Positions 8,538 to 17,423 of a stretch of DNA of 64,000 nucleotides are shown here, piece after piece. A program made the position numbers and the translations under genes. The notes below the pieces were generated by a model. The model had not been told where the DNA came from. It worked only from the letters and a program-made list of their open reading frames with translations, and did not search any database. Position 1 is the stretch's first letter, and each line of letters opens with the position of its first letter. Source of the stretch: an uncultured Pirellulaceae bacterium (GTDB taxonomy: Bacteria > Planctomycetota > Planctomycetia > Pirellulales > Pirellulaceae). The stretch is taken from contig CALDHM010000027.1 in the NCBI GenBank assembly GCA_937941455.1, positions 1 through 64,000 of the forward strand, read 5' to 3'.

Positions 8538-11192
8538 CTAATCCAAACTGCGGAATTCAGCACTAGCGATCAACCCCCGAATCATACTGACATAGCCGCT
8601 TAGCGGGTCTTGTTTGTAATGGTTCATCAGTTTGCGGGCAGCCGCCAATTCCTTGCTCGTCGCCGGGCGGCCGTACAGCATCCAACATAACTCCTCAAAC
8701 GCTGCCTCCAGGTTGGGAGCTTTTCGCGCCTGCGAGCGCGTTCGGCTTCGCGAGCCAGTGACCGATTCGTCATCGTTCCAAATTCGCTGGGCGATTCGTT
8801 CGCTTTGGTCGGCAACGAAACCGCTGTTCAGTAAATACAGAATCTGGGCGGGCACATTGGTCGATTGACGGGCCCCTTGCACGACCGCCGCATCAGGATA
8901 ATCGAAGACCGACAGGATTTCGGGCTGCACATCGCGCGGCAACGGGAGATAGATGGAGCGATGGCTCGAGCGGGCCCGCGAGACTGAATCCTCGGGAATC
9001 CCCAAGCGCGGCCGGCCCAGCACACCATCGCCAGCCCGCGCGATGTCGCTGCCGACAGGTCGCTCGAGAGAAAGCTGGCCCGAAGCGAACAGAATCGAAT
9101 CACGAATCGATTCGGCATCGAGTCGCTTGGGTTGATGCCGCCAGAGATAAGCGTTCGCAGGGTCGATGCGGAAAGCCGCCTCGTTGAATGTCGAAGCCAT
9201 CCGATAGGTGCGCGACAATACAAGTTCCCGAATGATTTGCTTAACAGACCAGCCGTTCGCGACAAATCTTGTCGCGAGATAATCCAGCAACTCGGGATGG
9301 GTAGGAACTGAACCGGTGGTGCCGAAATTGTCGACGCTGGCCACGATTCCTTGGCCGAAGAGCCAGTGCCAAATCCGGTTGACCATCACGCGGGACACAA
9401 GCGGGTTGGCCGGATCGGTCACCCACTCCGCCAATTCCTTGCGACCGCTCGAGGTGCGGGGAATTTCGGGTTGCCGGACCGATGGAAATAAGTTGGGAAC
9501 TCCGCGGGGAACTCGCTCGCTGGGGCGATCCAATTCACCGCGAATGAACAGCGGGCTATTATCGATCGACACAAATCCCATCGCGTTGCGCGGTGGGGGG
9601 CGGCGCTGAGCGCCGCGGCCTCCTGCCAAGCGCGTCGCTATGGCCGGTTTGTCGGTCACTCCCATCGCCTGAGCCAGTCGCTCGCCAGATTCATTGTAGG
9701 CCGAGATGCGTTGCTGCAAGGCTTGCATTTCGGTGCTGTTGCGGAGGATTCGATTGCGGTCGCGTTGTTGCATCTCCCGTCGATTTTGGAGCCGCTCAGC
9801 GACCATGTCGCGACGTTCTTGCTCGAGATCGGTCAATTGTTGCCGCATTTGCTCCAGTTCGGACTTGGAGATCGACCGCGATTCGCCGGCGACGTCGCGA
9901 TTGGGCAGAGTGATGAGTGTGCCGGCGTTGCGGCCGCCGACTCCACCTAACGTGCCATAGTGCGTTTGTGTGGACAGAAAAATTCCCGCGATCGCCGTGT
10001 AATCGACTTGGGAGATCGGATCGAATTTGTGATCGTGGCAGCGAGCACAAGCGATCGTGATGCCGAGAAAGGCTTGCGAAAAGGCGTCGATCTGTTCGTC
10101 GGCGATATCCAAAGCCAATTGACGCGGTCGCTGCTCGTTGATCGATTTAGGGCCGATGGCAAGAAAACCGGTTGCGACCAATTGCCTCGTTCGCTCCCGA
10201 TCGTCACGCGCGGGCAAAAGGTCTCCGGCCAATTGTTCTCGTACGAATTGGTTGTAGGGCATGTCCTGATTGAAGGCATCGATGACGTAGTCGCGATAGC
10301 GATAGGCATACGGATACAGAACATTGACATCCTTGCCGCTGGATTCCGCATAGCGAGCAACATCCAGCCAGTGCCGCCCCCATTGCTCCCCGAATCGAGG
10401 CGAGGCCAGGAGTTCGTCCACGACCGCAGCGTAGAGCAATTGTTGTTGCTGCGGATTCTCGGCGGCATGCCAATCGGCGACGAACTTGCGGGCCACGTCG
10501 GCCGCCGGGGGCAGGCCGATCAAGTCGAAATAAACCCGTCGCAGCAAAACCTCAGGGGCGGCATCTCCGACAGGTTCAAGATTCGTCGACTCCAGTTTGC
10601 TCAACACGAAGCGATCGACGGGCGCCTCGCTCCACTGCTCGTTGCGCGGCGTCGGCACCGTGACAGGTTGCAACGGTTGATAGGCCCACCAGTTCTTCGC
10701 GTCCTCGCCGGCACCAGGATCGGGCCCGACGGTTTCTTCGCTGCGTGGATCAGGCAAGCCACGGCGAATCCATTCCTCGAAATCGCGGACAACCTCCGCT
10801 GGTAAAGAGCCGCCGGCGTTCTTGGGGGGCATCGCGTAATTGGGGTCCTCATAACGCAACGCCTCGATCAACAGGCTGTCGTCCGGTTCGCCCAGCTCGA
10901 CAGCCGGGCCCGAGTCACCGCCGCGGAGCAATCCGTCTCGCGAGTCGACGCGGAGTCCTCCCCCTAAACTTTTCGCACTGTCCGAGTGGCAGCGGTAGCA
11001 TTTGTCGATCAACACCGGACGAATTTTCGACTCGAAAAATTTCAAATCGGCTGCGGACCATCGGGTCGCCGCCTCATCGCGTTCTTTATCTTGGCCAATG
11101 GCTGCCGGCGTTCCAGCAACGATGAACCCACCGATAATTCCTAACCACAACCAATAATGACGTAGTTTGTTGGACATCGAAGAATCGCCCAT
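8538..11192 (-). CDS. PSCyt1/DUF1549/DUF1553 exported cytochrome-like protein
   Basis: 884 residues. An N-terminal membrane/signal segment (about 11-33) precedes a PSCyt1-type haem domain with CYRCHS at 65-70, then DUF1549 (about 190-400) containing a second CxxCH, CARCHDHKFDP, and a C-terminal DUF1553 domain (about 590-840) with RVMVNRIWHWLFGQGIV. The two CxxCH motifs suggest covalent haem and an extracytoplasmic place, but biochemical function of this family is unknown. A Gln/Arg-rich helical stretch between the domains may be a coiled coil. It is followed at 17 bases by the DUF1501 gene. The ATG at 11192 is used; MSNKL at 11177 is an equally good start because neither has a strong ribosome binding site. 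Confidence 0.88.
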   Translation of the reverse strand: MGDSSMSNKLRHYWLWLGIIGGFIVAGTPAAIGQDKERDEAATRWSAADLKFFESKIRPVLIDKCYRCHSDSAKSLGGGLRVDSRDGLLRGGDSGPAVELGEPDDSLLIEALRYEDPNYAMPPKNAGGSLPAEVVRDFEEWIRRGLPDPRSEETVGPDPGAGEDAKNWWAYQPLQPVTVPTPRNEQWSEAPVDRFVLSKLESTNLEPVGDAAPEVLLRRVYFDLIGLPPAADVARKFVADWHAAENPQQQQLLYAAVVDELLASPRFGEQWGRHWLDVARYAESSGKDVNVLYPYAYRYRDYVIDAFNQDMPYNQFVREQLAGDLLPARDDRERTRQLVATGFLAIGPKSINEQRPRQLALDIADEQIDAFSQAFLGITIACARCHDHKFDPISQVDYTAIAGIFLSTQTHYGTLGGVGGRNAGTLITLPNRDVAGESRSISKSELEQMRQQLTDLEQERRDMVAERLQNRREMQQRDRNRILRNSTEMQALQQRISAYNESGERLAQAMGVTDKPAIATRLAGGRGAQRRPPPRNAMGFVSIDNSPLFIRGELDRPSERVPRGVPNLFPSVRQPEIPRTSSGRKELAEWVTDPANPLVSRVMVNRIWHWLFGQGIVASVDNFGTTGSVPTHPELLDYLATRFVANGWSVKQIIRELVLSRTYRMASTFNEAAFRIDPANAYLWRHQPKRLDAESIRDSILFASGQLSLERPVGSDIARAGDGVLGRPRLGIPEDSVSRARSSHRSIYLPLPRDVQPEILSVFDYPDAAVVQGARQSTNVPAQILYLLNSGFVADQSERIAQRIWNDDESVTGSRSRTRSQARKAPNLEAAFEELCWMLYGRPATSKELAAARKLMNHYKQDPLSGYVSMIRGLIASAEFRSLD

Positions 11193-11318
11193 TCATCTTG
11201 GATTGCCTCATTCGTGGCCGGTGGACTCTCCGTCGGCCCCCCCCCAGCATGGGGTCTGTTCTGCGGGCTAGAGACTAGATGATTTGACGGTCCCCTTTAT
11301 TTGAGCCTAACTTGTTTT

Positions 11319-12536
11319 TCACAATACACGTTTGGGAGGCACGAACAAGTTGGCCGCCAGCAAACCTGCCACAATCGAAATAGCCGCTAAAGCCATCTCG
11401 AAAGCCGTTTGGATCCCCTGCAAACCCTGCTGTTCCACGAAAGCCGCCAAACTGCGGTAGCCGACACTTCCCGGGACCAGCATCAGGATTCCCGGCATTT
11501 GCGCTACCATCGCCGGGCGGTCGAGGCAGCGCGCATAGAAATTACTCGCGGCGCCGACGGCGAGCGCTCCCAGAAACGCCCCAAACTCCGGTCCCTTCCA
11601 TTGACTTGCAAGGATCGATGTGTTGATGCCAATCCAAGCGACGCAGCAGATGATCGGCCACTCTTTGAGTCGTGCCTGAAAGAACACCGAAAAACAAAAA
11701 GGTGCGACCAACACGGCCAACGCGTACCAAACGCCGCTCAAGCGCTCGATCGCCTCGGGCGGGCTGCGCCAATCCGAGCCCAACCGCCAAGCGATCGCCA
11801 CGCCGCAGATCAATGCCAAAAAAACCACGCCAGCACCAGCGAGCCGCGCGACGCCTGAGCTGAGATGTCGGTTTGCCAGTTCGGTCAGGGCGACGGTGAA
11901 CGTGTAGCCCGGAACCAATATGATCAAAGAACCCAAGGTGGCGGTCCGATCGTCGAAGGGCGCGAACCAACGGCCCGCCAAGATGGCCGCCAGTGCTGCC
12001 AAAAACCCCGCCGTGATCTCCAGCGCATGCTCCTGAGGCGCCCAGCGGCGCAACGCTGCGCTCCACAGAAGCAACGCTGCGCATGCCGTCCCGGCAAATA
12101 TCACCTCGCGCACGCCCCCCCCGATAAACACCGTCGCGCAGGCGGTTGCTATCGCACCGGACAAAATCGGCAACCACCTGCCGTAACGCGACGAGCTCTG
12201 CTCGATCTGATCGAGCCGCGCGTTGGTCTCGGCGATCGTGCAGCGCCCGTCCTCGAGATCTTCGAGCGTCTCATCGAACTGTACGAGCTTGCCCAAGTCC
12301 ACTTGGCCCGCATCGATCCGCCGCAGTACCGTGCGATGATTTCCTTCGCTGAACGAGATCAACAGCGCGGTCGGCGTGTAAAGGTAGTCGGCATCGATAC
12401 CGATGGTGTTCGAAACTCGCTTCATCACCCGTTCCATCCGATGGGCGGGCGTCCCATATCGATGCAACATCGAGGCGGCCTTGATCAACAAAGCTTGCCG
12501 CTCGGCGGTGGCGATCGTGTTGAAGCGATTTTCCAT
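11319..12536 (-). CDS. Threonine/serine exporter family (ThrE-like) membrane protein
   Basis: 405 residues. The N-terminal cytoplasmic part (about 1-130) matches the ThrE/DUF1212 pattern: LLIKAASMLHRYGTPAHRMERVM, then YTPTALLISF. About ten hydrophobic segments follow, with the first half ending near VPGYTFTVALTELANRHLSSG and the second half (ThrE_2-like) containing MLVPGSVGYRS. The full-length fusion of both halves is like corynebacterial ThrE, which exports threonine and serine with the proton gradient. It lies between the DUF1549/1553 operon and a TIM-barrel gene and is separated from both by over 100 bases, so it is probably its own unit. Substrate is inferred from the family only. Confidence 0.82.
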   Translation of the reverse strand: MENRFNTIATAERQALLIKAASMLHRYGTPAHRMERVMKRVSNTIGIDADYLYTPTALLISFSEGNHRTVLRRIDAGQVDLGKLVQFDETLEDLEDGRCTIAETNARLDQIEQSSSRYGRWLPILSGAIATACATVFIGGGVREVIFAGTACAALLLWSAALRRWAPQEHALEITAGFLAALAAILAGRWFAPFDDRTATLGSLIILVPGYTFTVALTELANRHLSSGVARLAGAGVVFLALICGVAIAWRLGSDWRSPPEAIERLSGVWYALAVLVAPFCFSVFFQARLKEWPIICCVAWIGINTSILASQWKGPEFGAFLGALAVGAASNFYARCLDRPAMVAQMPGILMLVPGSVGYRSLAAFVEQQGLQGIQTAFEMALAAISIVAGLLAANLFVPPKRVL

Positions 12537-12653
12537 GGCGGCGAATTAAGGCGATCCAGCGATCAGTAAGATGGAAACGCTATGAGCGAATGCCTTAATC
12601 TAAGATGCCGGCTGCGCTCTCGACCAGGCCCGGTTGATTCGACGCAGGGGGAA

Positions 12654-13478
12654 TCAGCCAGCGGGGGTTTCGAGAATGCGCCGCAGGTAGCGAATACTCT
12701 CGCGGGCGATCACGTCATAGCCCGGCGAAAAATCGAAGACTTCGATGCTCAGCCAGCCGCGGTAACCGATGTCCCGCAACGCTTGCACGATCGGGCGATG
12801 GTCCACCAAGCCCATGCCGGGCCCCAAACGATTCGGATCATTGGCGTGAAAATGGGCCAAACTACCTGCCGATTGGCGAATGATTTCGGCCATCGCCAAA
12901 TTTTCCGAGGCCATCGCTTTGACGTCGAGATGCAGCCGCACCCAGGGACTGGCCAGTTGATCGACGACCGCCCTGACTTCTGCTGCGGTGTTCCAAAAAT
13001 TGGTCTCGGCCGGGCCAAGCGGTTCCAAGGCCAGCACGACTCGGCAACGCGCAAGTTCGTCCACAAGACCCTGCAACACTTCGAGCGCACACTGCCGAGC
13101 CGACTCGTGCCCTTGCTCGGCGGGGAAGGTCCGCTGCTGGGGCGAGCCCAGAACCATTACCGCGCCCCCCAAGTCGGCGGTCAATTCAATCAGCCGCCGC
13201 AGATAGTCGACCGTATCACGCCGCGTCCTTTCGTGAGGTGACGTCACATGATAGCCGGACGTTTTCGCCAGCAACCAATGCAGGCCAACAATTTCTAGGC
13301 CGTGATCCTCTGCGATGCGGCGCCACTGTTGACGTCGCCCTTGGGCGGTGGCGGCAGGATCGGGCCCCAGCGTGAAGGGAGCAACTTCGATTCCACGATA
13401 GCCGAAGCCGGCAACTCGCTGGCAAGTAGTTTCCCAGTCTAGCGGTTCAAATAACTCATTGCAGATCGCGAGCTTCAT
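12654..13478 (-). CDS. Sugar phosphate isomerase/epimerase (TIM barrel)
   Basis: 274 residues from the ATG at 13478, where the family-like sequence MKLAICNELFEPLDWETT begins; a longer frame upstream is Arg/Ser-rich and not family-like, so it was left out. Typical xylose-isomerase-like barrel features are GYRGIEVAPF (strand 2), EIVGLHWLL, VVLALEPLG with a metal-binding Glu, VRLHLDVKAM, LAHFHANDPNR with the His-x-x-Asp region, and GWLSIEVFDF with a last acidic ligand. Such enzymes are keto-sugar epimerases or inosose dehydratase-like. Neighbours do not fix the substrate. Confidence 0.8.
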   Translation of the reverse strand: MKLAICNELFEPLDWETTCQRVAGFGYRGIEVAPFTLGPDPAATAQGRRQQWRRIAEDHGLEIVGLHWLLAKTSGYHVTSPHERTRRDTVDYLRRLIELTADLGGAVMVLGSPQQRTFPAEQGHESARQCALEVLQGLVDELARCRVVLALEPLGPAETNFWNTAAEVRAVVDQLASPWVRLHLDVKAMASENLAMAEIIRQSAGSLAHFHANDPNRLGPGMGLVDHRPIVQALRDIGYRGWLSIEVFDFSPGYDVIARESIRYLRRILETPAG

Positions 13479-14035
13479 GGGTTGCCGTCGAAATTTTCTT
13501 CGATGTGATGCCTCGCGCCCCGTTCGCGAGGGTATCGCTAGGCAAACTTTCGTAACATGTGTGTCCAGGGCTCCGATTTCTAATTCTAACAAAAGGGGGC
13601 TCTGAAAAATTGCTGTGGTTTTCCGGGAATTCACGGGGCCACGCTTCGGCAACCTCGCCGAGCACTCAACGAATATGCCGCGTCCGAGGTTCAGCGAACC
13701 CTTGATGTTGACTCCCACACCCCGCGATGATGACCCAGCCGATGAGGAGCGCCTCGACGAATCGCCGGAAGAGCGGTTCACCGCAGAGAATCCAGCCGAT
13801 TTTTCGAATCACGTTCGTAGTAGTTTTCGCATTTCGGGTGAATTAGACTGAAATGACTTCCTCGTCCGAATCCAGTGAAATGCGCGGATATTCAGCGAGT
13901 GATGGTTCGCAGGAACTCTTACGCGATGCCGTCACGAACACCTTCGCATCGTCACCATGACTTGCGTGACACAAGTCGCCGGACCATGGGGTGCGAACGT
14001 TGTGCATTGGCAAGGGAAACATTCGTTGGTGTCTT
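13479..14035. other. Divergent intergenic region without a supported gene
   Basis: 557 bases between a minus-strand isomerase and a plus-strand esterase. Open frames extend into it from both sides but are low-complexity (Ser/Arg or Asp/Glu/Pro rich) and have no ribosome binding site. An acidic 78-codon plus-strand frame at 13615-13851 is the only one with even slight protein character, and I do not call it. Confidence 0.4.
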
Positions 14036-15526
14036 ATGTCGACGCGGCTGCAGTCATACCGGACGTATTTTTTGATCACCGTGGCCCTTGTGGTCCATTC
14101 GCTTGGCAGTGCAGAGGCCCAAGGCGACATTACGGTCGCGCGAATTTTTTCCGACCACATGGTGCTGCAGCAACAATCGCAGGTTCGCATCTGGGGGACC
14201 ACTACGCCTCATCGCAAGCTAGTCATCAGCTTCCTCGACCAGGAAATTCATGTCGAGGCTACGGCCACCGGCGATTGGTCGGGGACCTTGCAGACCCCCG
14301 CGGCAGGCGGTCCCTACACGATCGAGATCAGAGCCGAAGCGGGCGAGCCGCGGGTGCAGTTCAACAATGTCATGATTGGCGAGGTCTGGATTTGTTCTGG
14401 CCAGTCGAATATGGAGTGGCCCATCGAAAAGGCAGAAGCTCCCGAACGAGAGATTGCTCAGTCGAAAGATTTTCCAAACATCCGTTTCCTCGATATCGAT
14501 CACAGCGCGATGCTGGAGCCGAGCCGCGAATTCACCAAAGTAAAGGGATGGGATGTTTGCAATCCCGAATCCGCTCGAACATTTTCTGCGACCGCGTATT
14601 TCTTTGGGAGGCGATTGCATCAAGAGTTGAATGTACCGATTGGTCTTGTCAAAACGACGTGGGGGGGGACACCCTGCGAGGCTTGGATTTCCGCAGAATC
14701 GCTAGGAGCAGAACCAAAATTGCGACCTCTCCTCGACCACTGGAATCAATTGGAGCTGGCCGCTGCGCCACATCGCCCTGCGAATTTGTACAACGGCATG
14801 GTGGCACCGATGAAAGGGATCATGTTTCGCGGTGTGATTTGGTATCAAGGGGAATCGAATGTGAAACGAGCGAAGCAATACCGGACGCTCTTTCCGCTGC
14901 TGATCGCCGATTGGCGGAAACAACTGGCCGACGGTCGCGAGTTTCCATTTTATTTCGTTCAACTCGCCCCTTTCCGCTACAACAATCATTCGCCAGAGGC
15001 CCTCGCCGAGTTATGGGACGCCCAGCTCGAGACGTATCGCCATGTGCCTCGCACTGGGATGGTGGTCACCACGGATATCACGGAGTTGGATAATATTCAC
15101 CCGCGGAACAAACAAGCGGTCGGTGCTCGGCTGGCAGGTTGGGCACTGGCGGACACCTACCGCGATTGGCCGTCCGCATCAGGGCCAGTGAGCGTCCCCA
15201 GTGGCCCGATCTACCGCAGCAAGGAAATCGACGGGCGGCAGGTTCGAATCAATTTCGATTTTGTCGCTGATGGATTGTCGTCAAAGGATGACCAGCCGCT
15301 AACTTGGTTCTCGATTTGCGGTCCCGATCGAAAATTCGTCCCGGCTTCGGCGCGAATCGAAGGGAATCAGGTGGTCGTCTGGTCGGACGAAGTCAGCGAG
15401 CCTCAGGAGGTTCGGTTCGCCTGGGCCGACACCGCCCAACCCAATTTGGTCAATTCGGTGGGCTTGCCTGCCTCTCCGTTCCGCACGGATCGGTTGCCGT
15501 TGTCCAGCGAGGGGATTGATTTTTAG
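14036..15526 (+). CDS. Secreted sialate O-acetylesterase-like protein
   Basis: 496 residues from the ATG at 14036, chosen because a signal peptide (TYFLITVALVVHSLGSAEAQ, about 10-29) follows; an upstream ATG at 13991 adds 15 residues before it. This is an SGNH-type carbohydrate esterase of the sialate 9-O-acetylesterase family. The nucleophile Ser lies in SGQSNMEWP (121-129), the block with WYQGESN stands near residue 265, and TDITELDNIHP near 340 holds the Asp-x-x-His pair of the triad. The N-terminal beta domain contains the conserved FSDHMVLQQ. The enzyme removes O-acetyl groups from sialic acids or from plant and algal polysaccharides, the latter more likely in a planctomycete. Confidence 0.88.
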   Translation: MSTRLQSYRTYFLITVALVVHSLGSAEAQGDITVARIFSDHMVLQQQSQVRIWGTTTPHRKLVISFLDQEIHVEATATGDWSGTLQTPAAGGPYTIEIRAEAGEPRVQFNNVMIGEVWICSGQSNMEWPIEKAEAPEREIAQSKDFPNIRFLDIDHSAMLEPSREFTKVKGWDVCNPESARTFSATAYFFGRRLHQELNVPIGLVKTTWGGTPCEAWISAESLGAEPKLRPLLDHWNQLELAAAPHRPANLYNGMVAPMKGIMFRGVIWYQGESNVKRAKQYRTLFPLLIADWRKQLADGREFPFYFVQLAPFRYNNHSPEALAELWDAQLETYRHVPRTGMVVTTDITELDNIHPRNKQAVGARLAGWALADTYRDWPSASGPVSVPSGPIYRSKEIDGRQVRINFDFVADGLSSKDDQPLTWFSICGPDRKFVPASARIEGNQVVVWSDEVSEPQEVRFAWADTAQPNLVNSVGLPASPFRTDRLPLSSEGIDF

Positions 15527-15715
15527 TCATCGATTGTTGACGTTGATTTGCGTGCCGCTCTTTGACGTGAAGGTGGCGATCGTCTCCGTTAGCAACGGGT
15601 AAACATCGGCAACACGATTTTCTAGTTGCCGCCGGGCGCCAGTGTTTGCCGCAGGGCAGAACGATCGTTTCGATGGTAGCGAATGTAGCGAGCAGCGGAT
15701 TTGGCCGAGTTTTCG

Positions 15716-15743
15716 TTGAGAAAAAGGGGCATTCGACTATACT
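15716..15743 (+). promoter_or_regulatory. Sigma-70-like promoter for the polysaccharide gene pair
   Basis: TTGAGA at 15716-15721 and TATACT at 15738-15743 are separated by 16 bases. Transcription would begin near 15750, about 30 bases before the Wzz-like ATG at 15782. Confidence 0.55.
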
Positions 15744-15781
15744 ATAGGAATTGAATTGCTCTCTCAGCCGCCGGCCTTGCC

Positions 15782-17398
15782 ATGAATCACCTCGACAAAC
15801 CTTTTTCGATTTTCGATTTGTTCACCGCGATCACGCGCTTCAAGTTTCGCTTTGTGGCGGTGTTCCTGGTGTGCTTGGCCCTTGGTCTCGCCATTATCTT
15901 GATCTTGCCCAAACGCTACGAGTCGGAAGCCAAACTCTACGTGCGTCTGGGGCGCGGCACGACCACGATCGATCCGGCGACGGTTGGCCAAACGATTTCC
16001 ATTCAGGAATCTCGTGAGACGGAAATCAATTCGATCATCGATTTGCTCGGCAGTCGTCGGTTGTTGGAGGCGACGACAGAAGATATCGGCCAAGAAGTGC
16101 TCCTCAAAAAGTACGCTTGGTCCGAAATTCAATTGGAGAAACTGAGCGAGTTGCTCAGTTTCGGCGAGGATGCGCTCCCCTCGGGCAAGCCGCTCGATGG
16201 GCTGCCCGGTGCGATCTCCAAATCGATGGAGTCAGCGATCCAAGAGATCGGTAAGAATTTGAAAGTCATTTCGCCGAAAAAGTCCACGACGATTTCCCTG
16301 GTTTATCGAGCGCGAGATCCCGAGTTGGCACAACTGGTCGTCAACAAGTTGATCGAGAATTTCAAGAAACTGCATATTTCCGCGTTGAGTTCGCAGGGGT
16401 CGGTGGAGTTTTTCGAAGCGCAATTGGCGGAGCAGCGGAGAATTCTAGCCGACAGCGAACAACGACTGCGCGAGATCAAGACGGCTTCGCAAATGTTGAC
16501 GCTGGCGGGCAAGCAGGGCTCGCTGCAGTCGGAACAAGACAATGTCAAACTTTTGCAAGTGCAGGCCCGCGCCGACCTGGCCGCCGCCAAGAGTCGCGTT
16601 AGCGAACTGCAAACCGCACTCTCTCAAATCCCGGAGAATCTCAATTCCCAAGCGACGCGCGGAATCGAAGTATCTGCCAGCAGTTCCATGCGCGACCGGT
16701 TGTTCGCGTTGGAGATTCAAGAAAAGGAATTGGCGTCGCGCTACGAGGCCAATCACCCAGAACTGCGGAAGGTCCGCGAGCAACTCGCCGAAGCGCGGGA
16801 AATCATGGAAGCCCAAGACCGCCAGACCGAGCAAACCACCGAAGCGGTAAATCCGGTGTATCTCGACATGCAACGTGAGTTGCTGGGAACCAAGGCGACG
16901 ATCGCCTCGTTGAATAGCAAGTTGGACGACCTGCGCGAGCAGGAGGAGCAAATTTCGCGGCGGATCGCCCAGCTCAATGAGTTGTCGATCGAGGCGGAAC
17001 AATTGCAGCGGAAAATCAAAATCGCCGAGGACAATTTCTTCAACTATTCGCGCAAATTGGAAGAGGCCCGCATCCGGGCGGAAATGGATCGCGAGTCCCT
17101 CTCCAATATCTCGGTCGTCGGACCTCCGACGGCGCGATTGAAACATGTCAGCCCGAATCGGCCGTTGCTGGCGATCCTAGCCATGATGCTGTCGTTGATG
17201 GCAGCGACGGCTGTCGCGGTCGCCTCGCAGACGGCAGCGCAACGGGCGGCACGCAAGGCGGCCTCGCTGCGGTTGGACCCGTCGCGATCCGGATTGCGGC
17301 GCCCGAGGCGTCCGCGAATCAATCCGAATGTTGGCGCGGAGCAAACGCTGCCGGAAGCTGAGTTGGAGTTGCAAACCACTCACGGACATCCGGGTTAA
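15782..17398 (+). CDS. Wzz/GumC-type polysaccharide co-polymerase
   Basis: 538 residues. An N-terminal Wzz domain starts with a membrane segment (FVAVFLVCLALGLAIILIL, about 25-43) followed by PKRYESEAKLYV. The middle (about 200-430) is a long coiled coil rich in Glu, Gln, Leu and Arg. A second membrane segment (LLAILAMMLSLMAATAVAVA) lies near 460-480, followed by an Arg/Pro-rich tail. There is no Walker A site, so it lacks the tyrosine kinase domain that some family members have. The protein would sit in the inner membrane and set chain length or couple export of an exopolysaccharide or O-antigen. The next gene, 25 bases on, is an O-antigen ligase/polymerase, which supports this role. Confidence 0.85.
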   Translation: MNHLDKPFSIFDLFTAITRFKFRFVAVFLVCLALGLAIILILPKRYESEAKLYVRLGRGTTTIDPATVGQTISIQESRETEINSIIDLLGSRRLLEATTEDIGQEVLLKKYAWSEIQLEKLSELLSFGEDALPSGKPLDGLPGAISKSMESAIQEIGKNLKVISPKKSTTISLVYRARDPELAQLVVNKLIENFKKLHISALSSQGSVEFFEAQLAEQRRILADSEQRLREIKTASQMLTLAGKQGSLQSEQDNVKLLQVQARADLAAAKSRVSELQTALSQIPENLNSQATRGIEVSASSSMRDRLFALEIQEKELASRYEANHPELRKVREQLAEAREIMEAQDRQTEQTTEAVNPVYLDMQRELLGTKATIASLNSKLDDLREQEEQISRRIAQLNELSIEAEQLQRKIKIAEDNFFNYSRKLEEARIRAEMDRESLSNISVVGPPTARLKHVSPNRPLLAILAMMLSLMAATAVAVASQTAAQRAARKAASLRLDPSRSGLRRPRRPRINPNVGAEQTLPEAELELQTTHGHPG

Positions 17399-17423
17399 TT
17401 ATTGACGCGATCGAGCCGAACCC

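Noticed and set aside
13479-13781. N-terminal extension of the TIM-barrel isomerase at 12654
   Set aside because: The extra 101 residues are Arg/Ser-rich with no family match; the barrel begins at the ATG at 13478.
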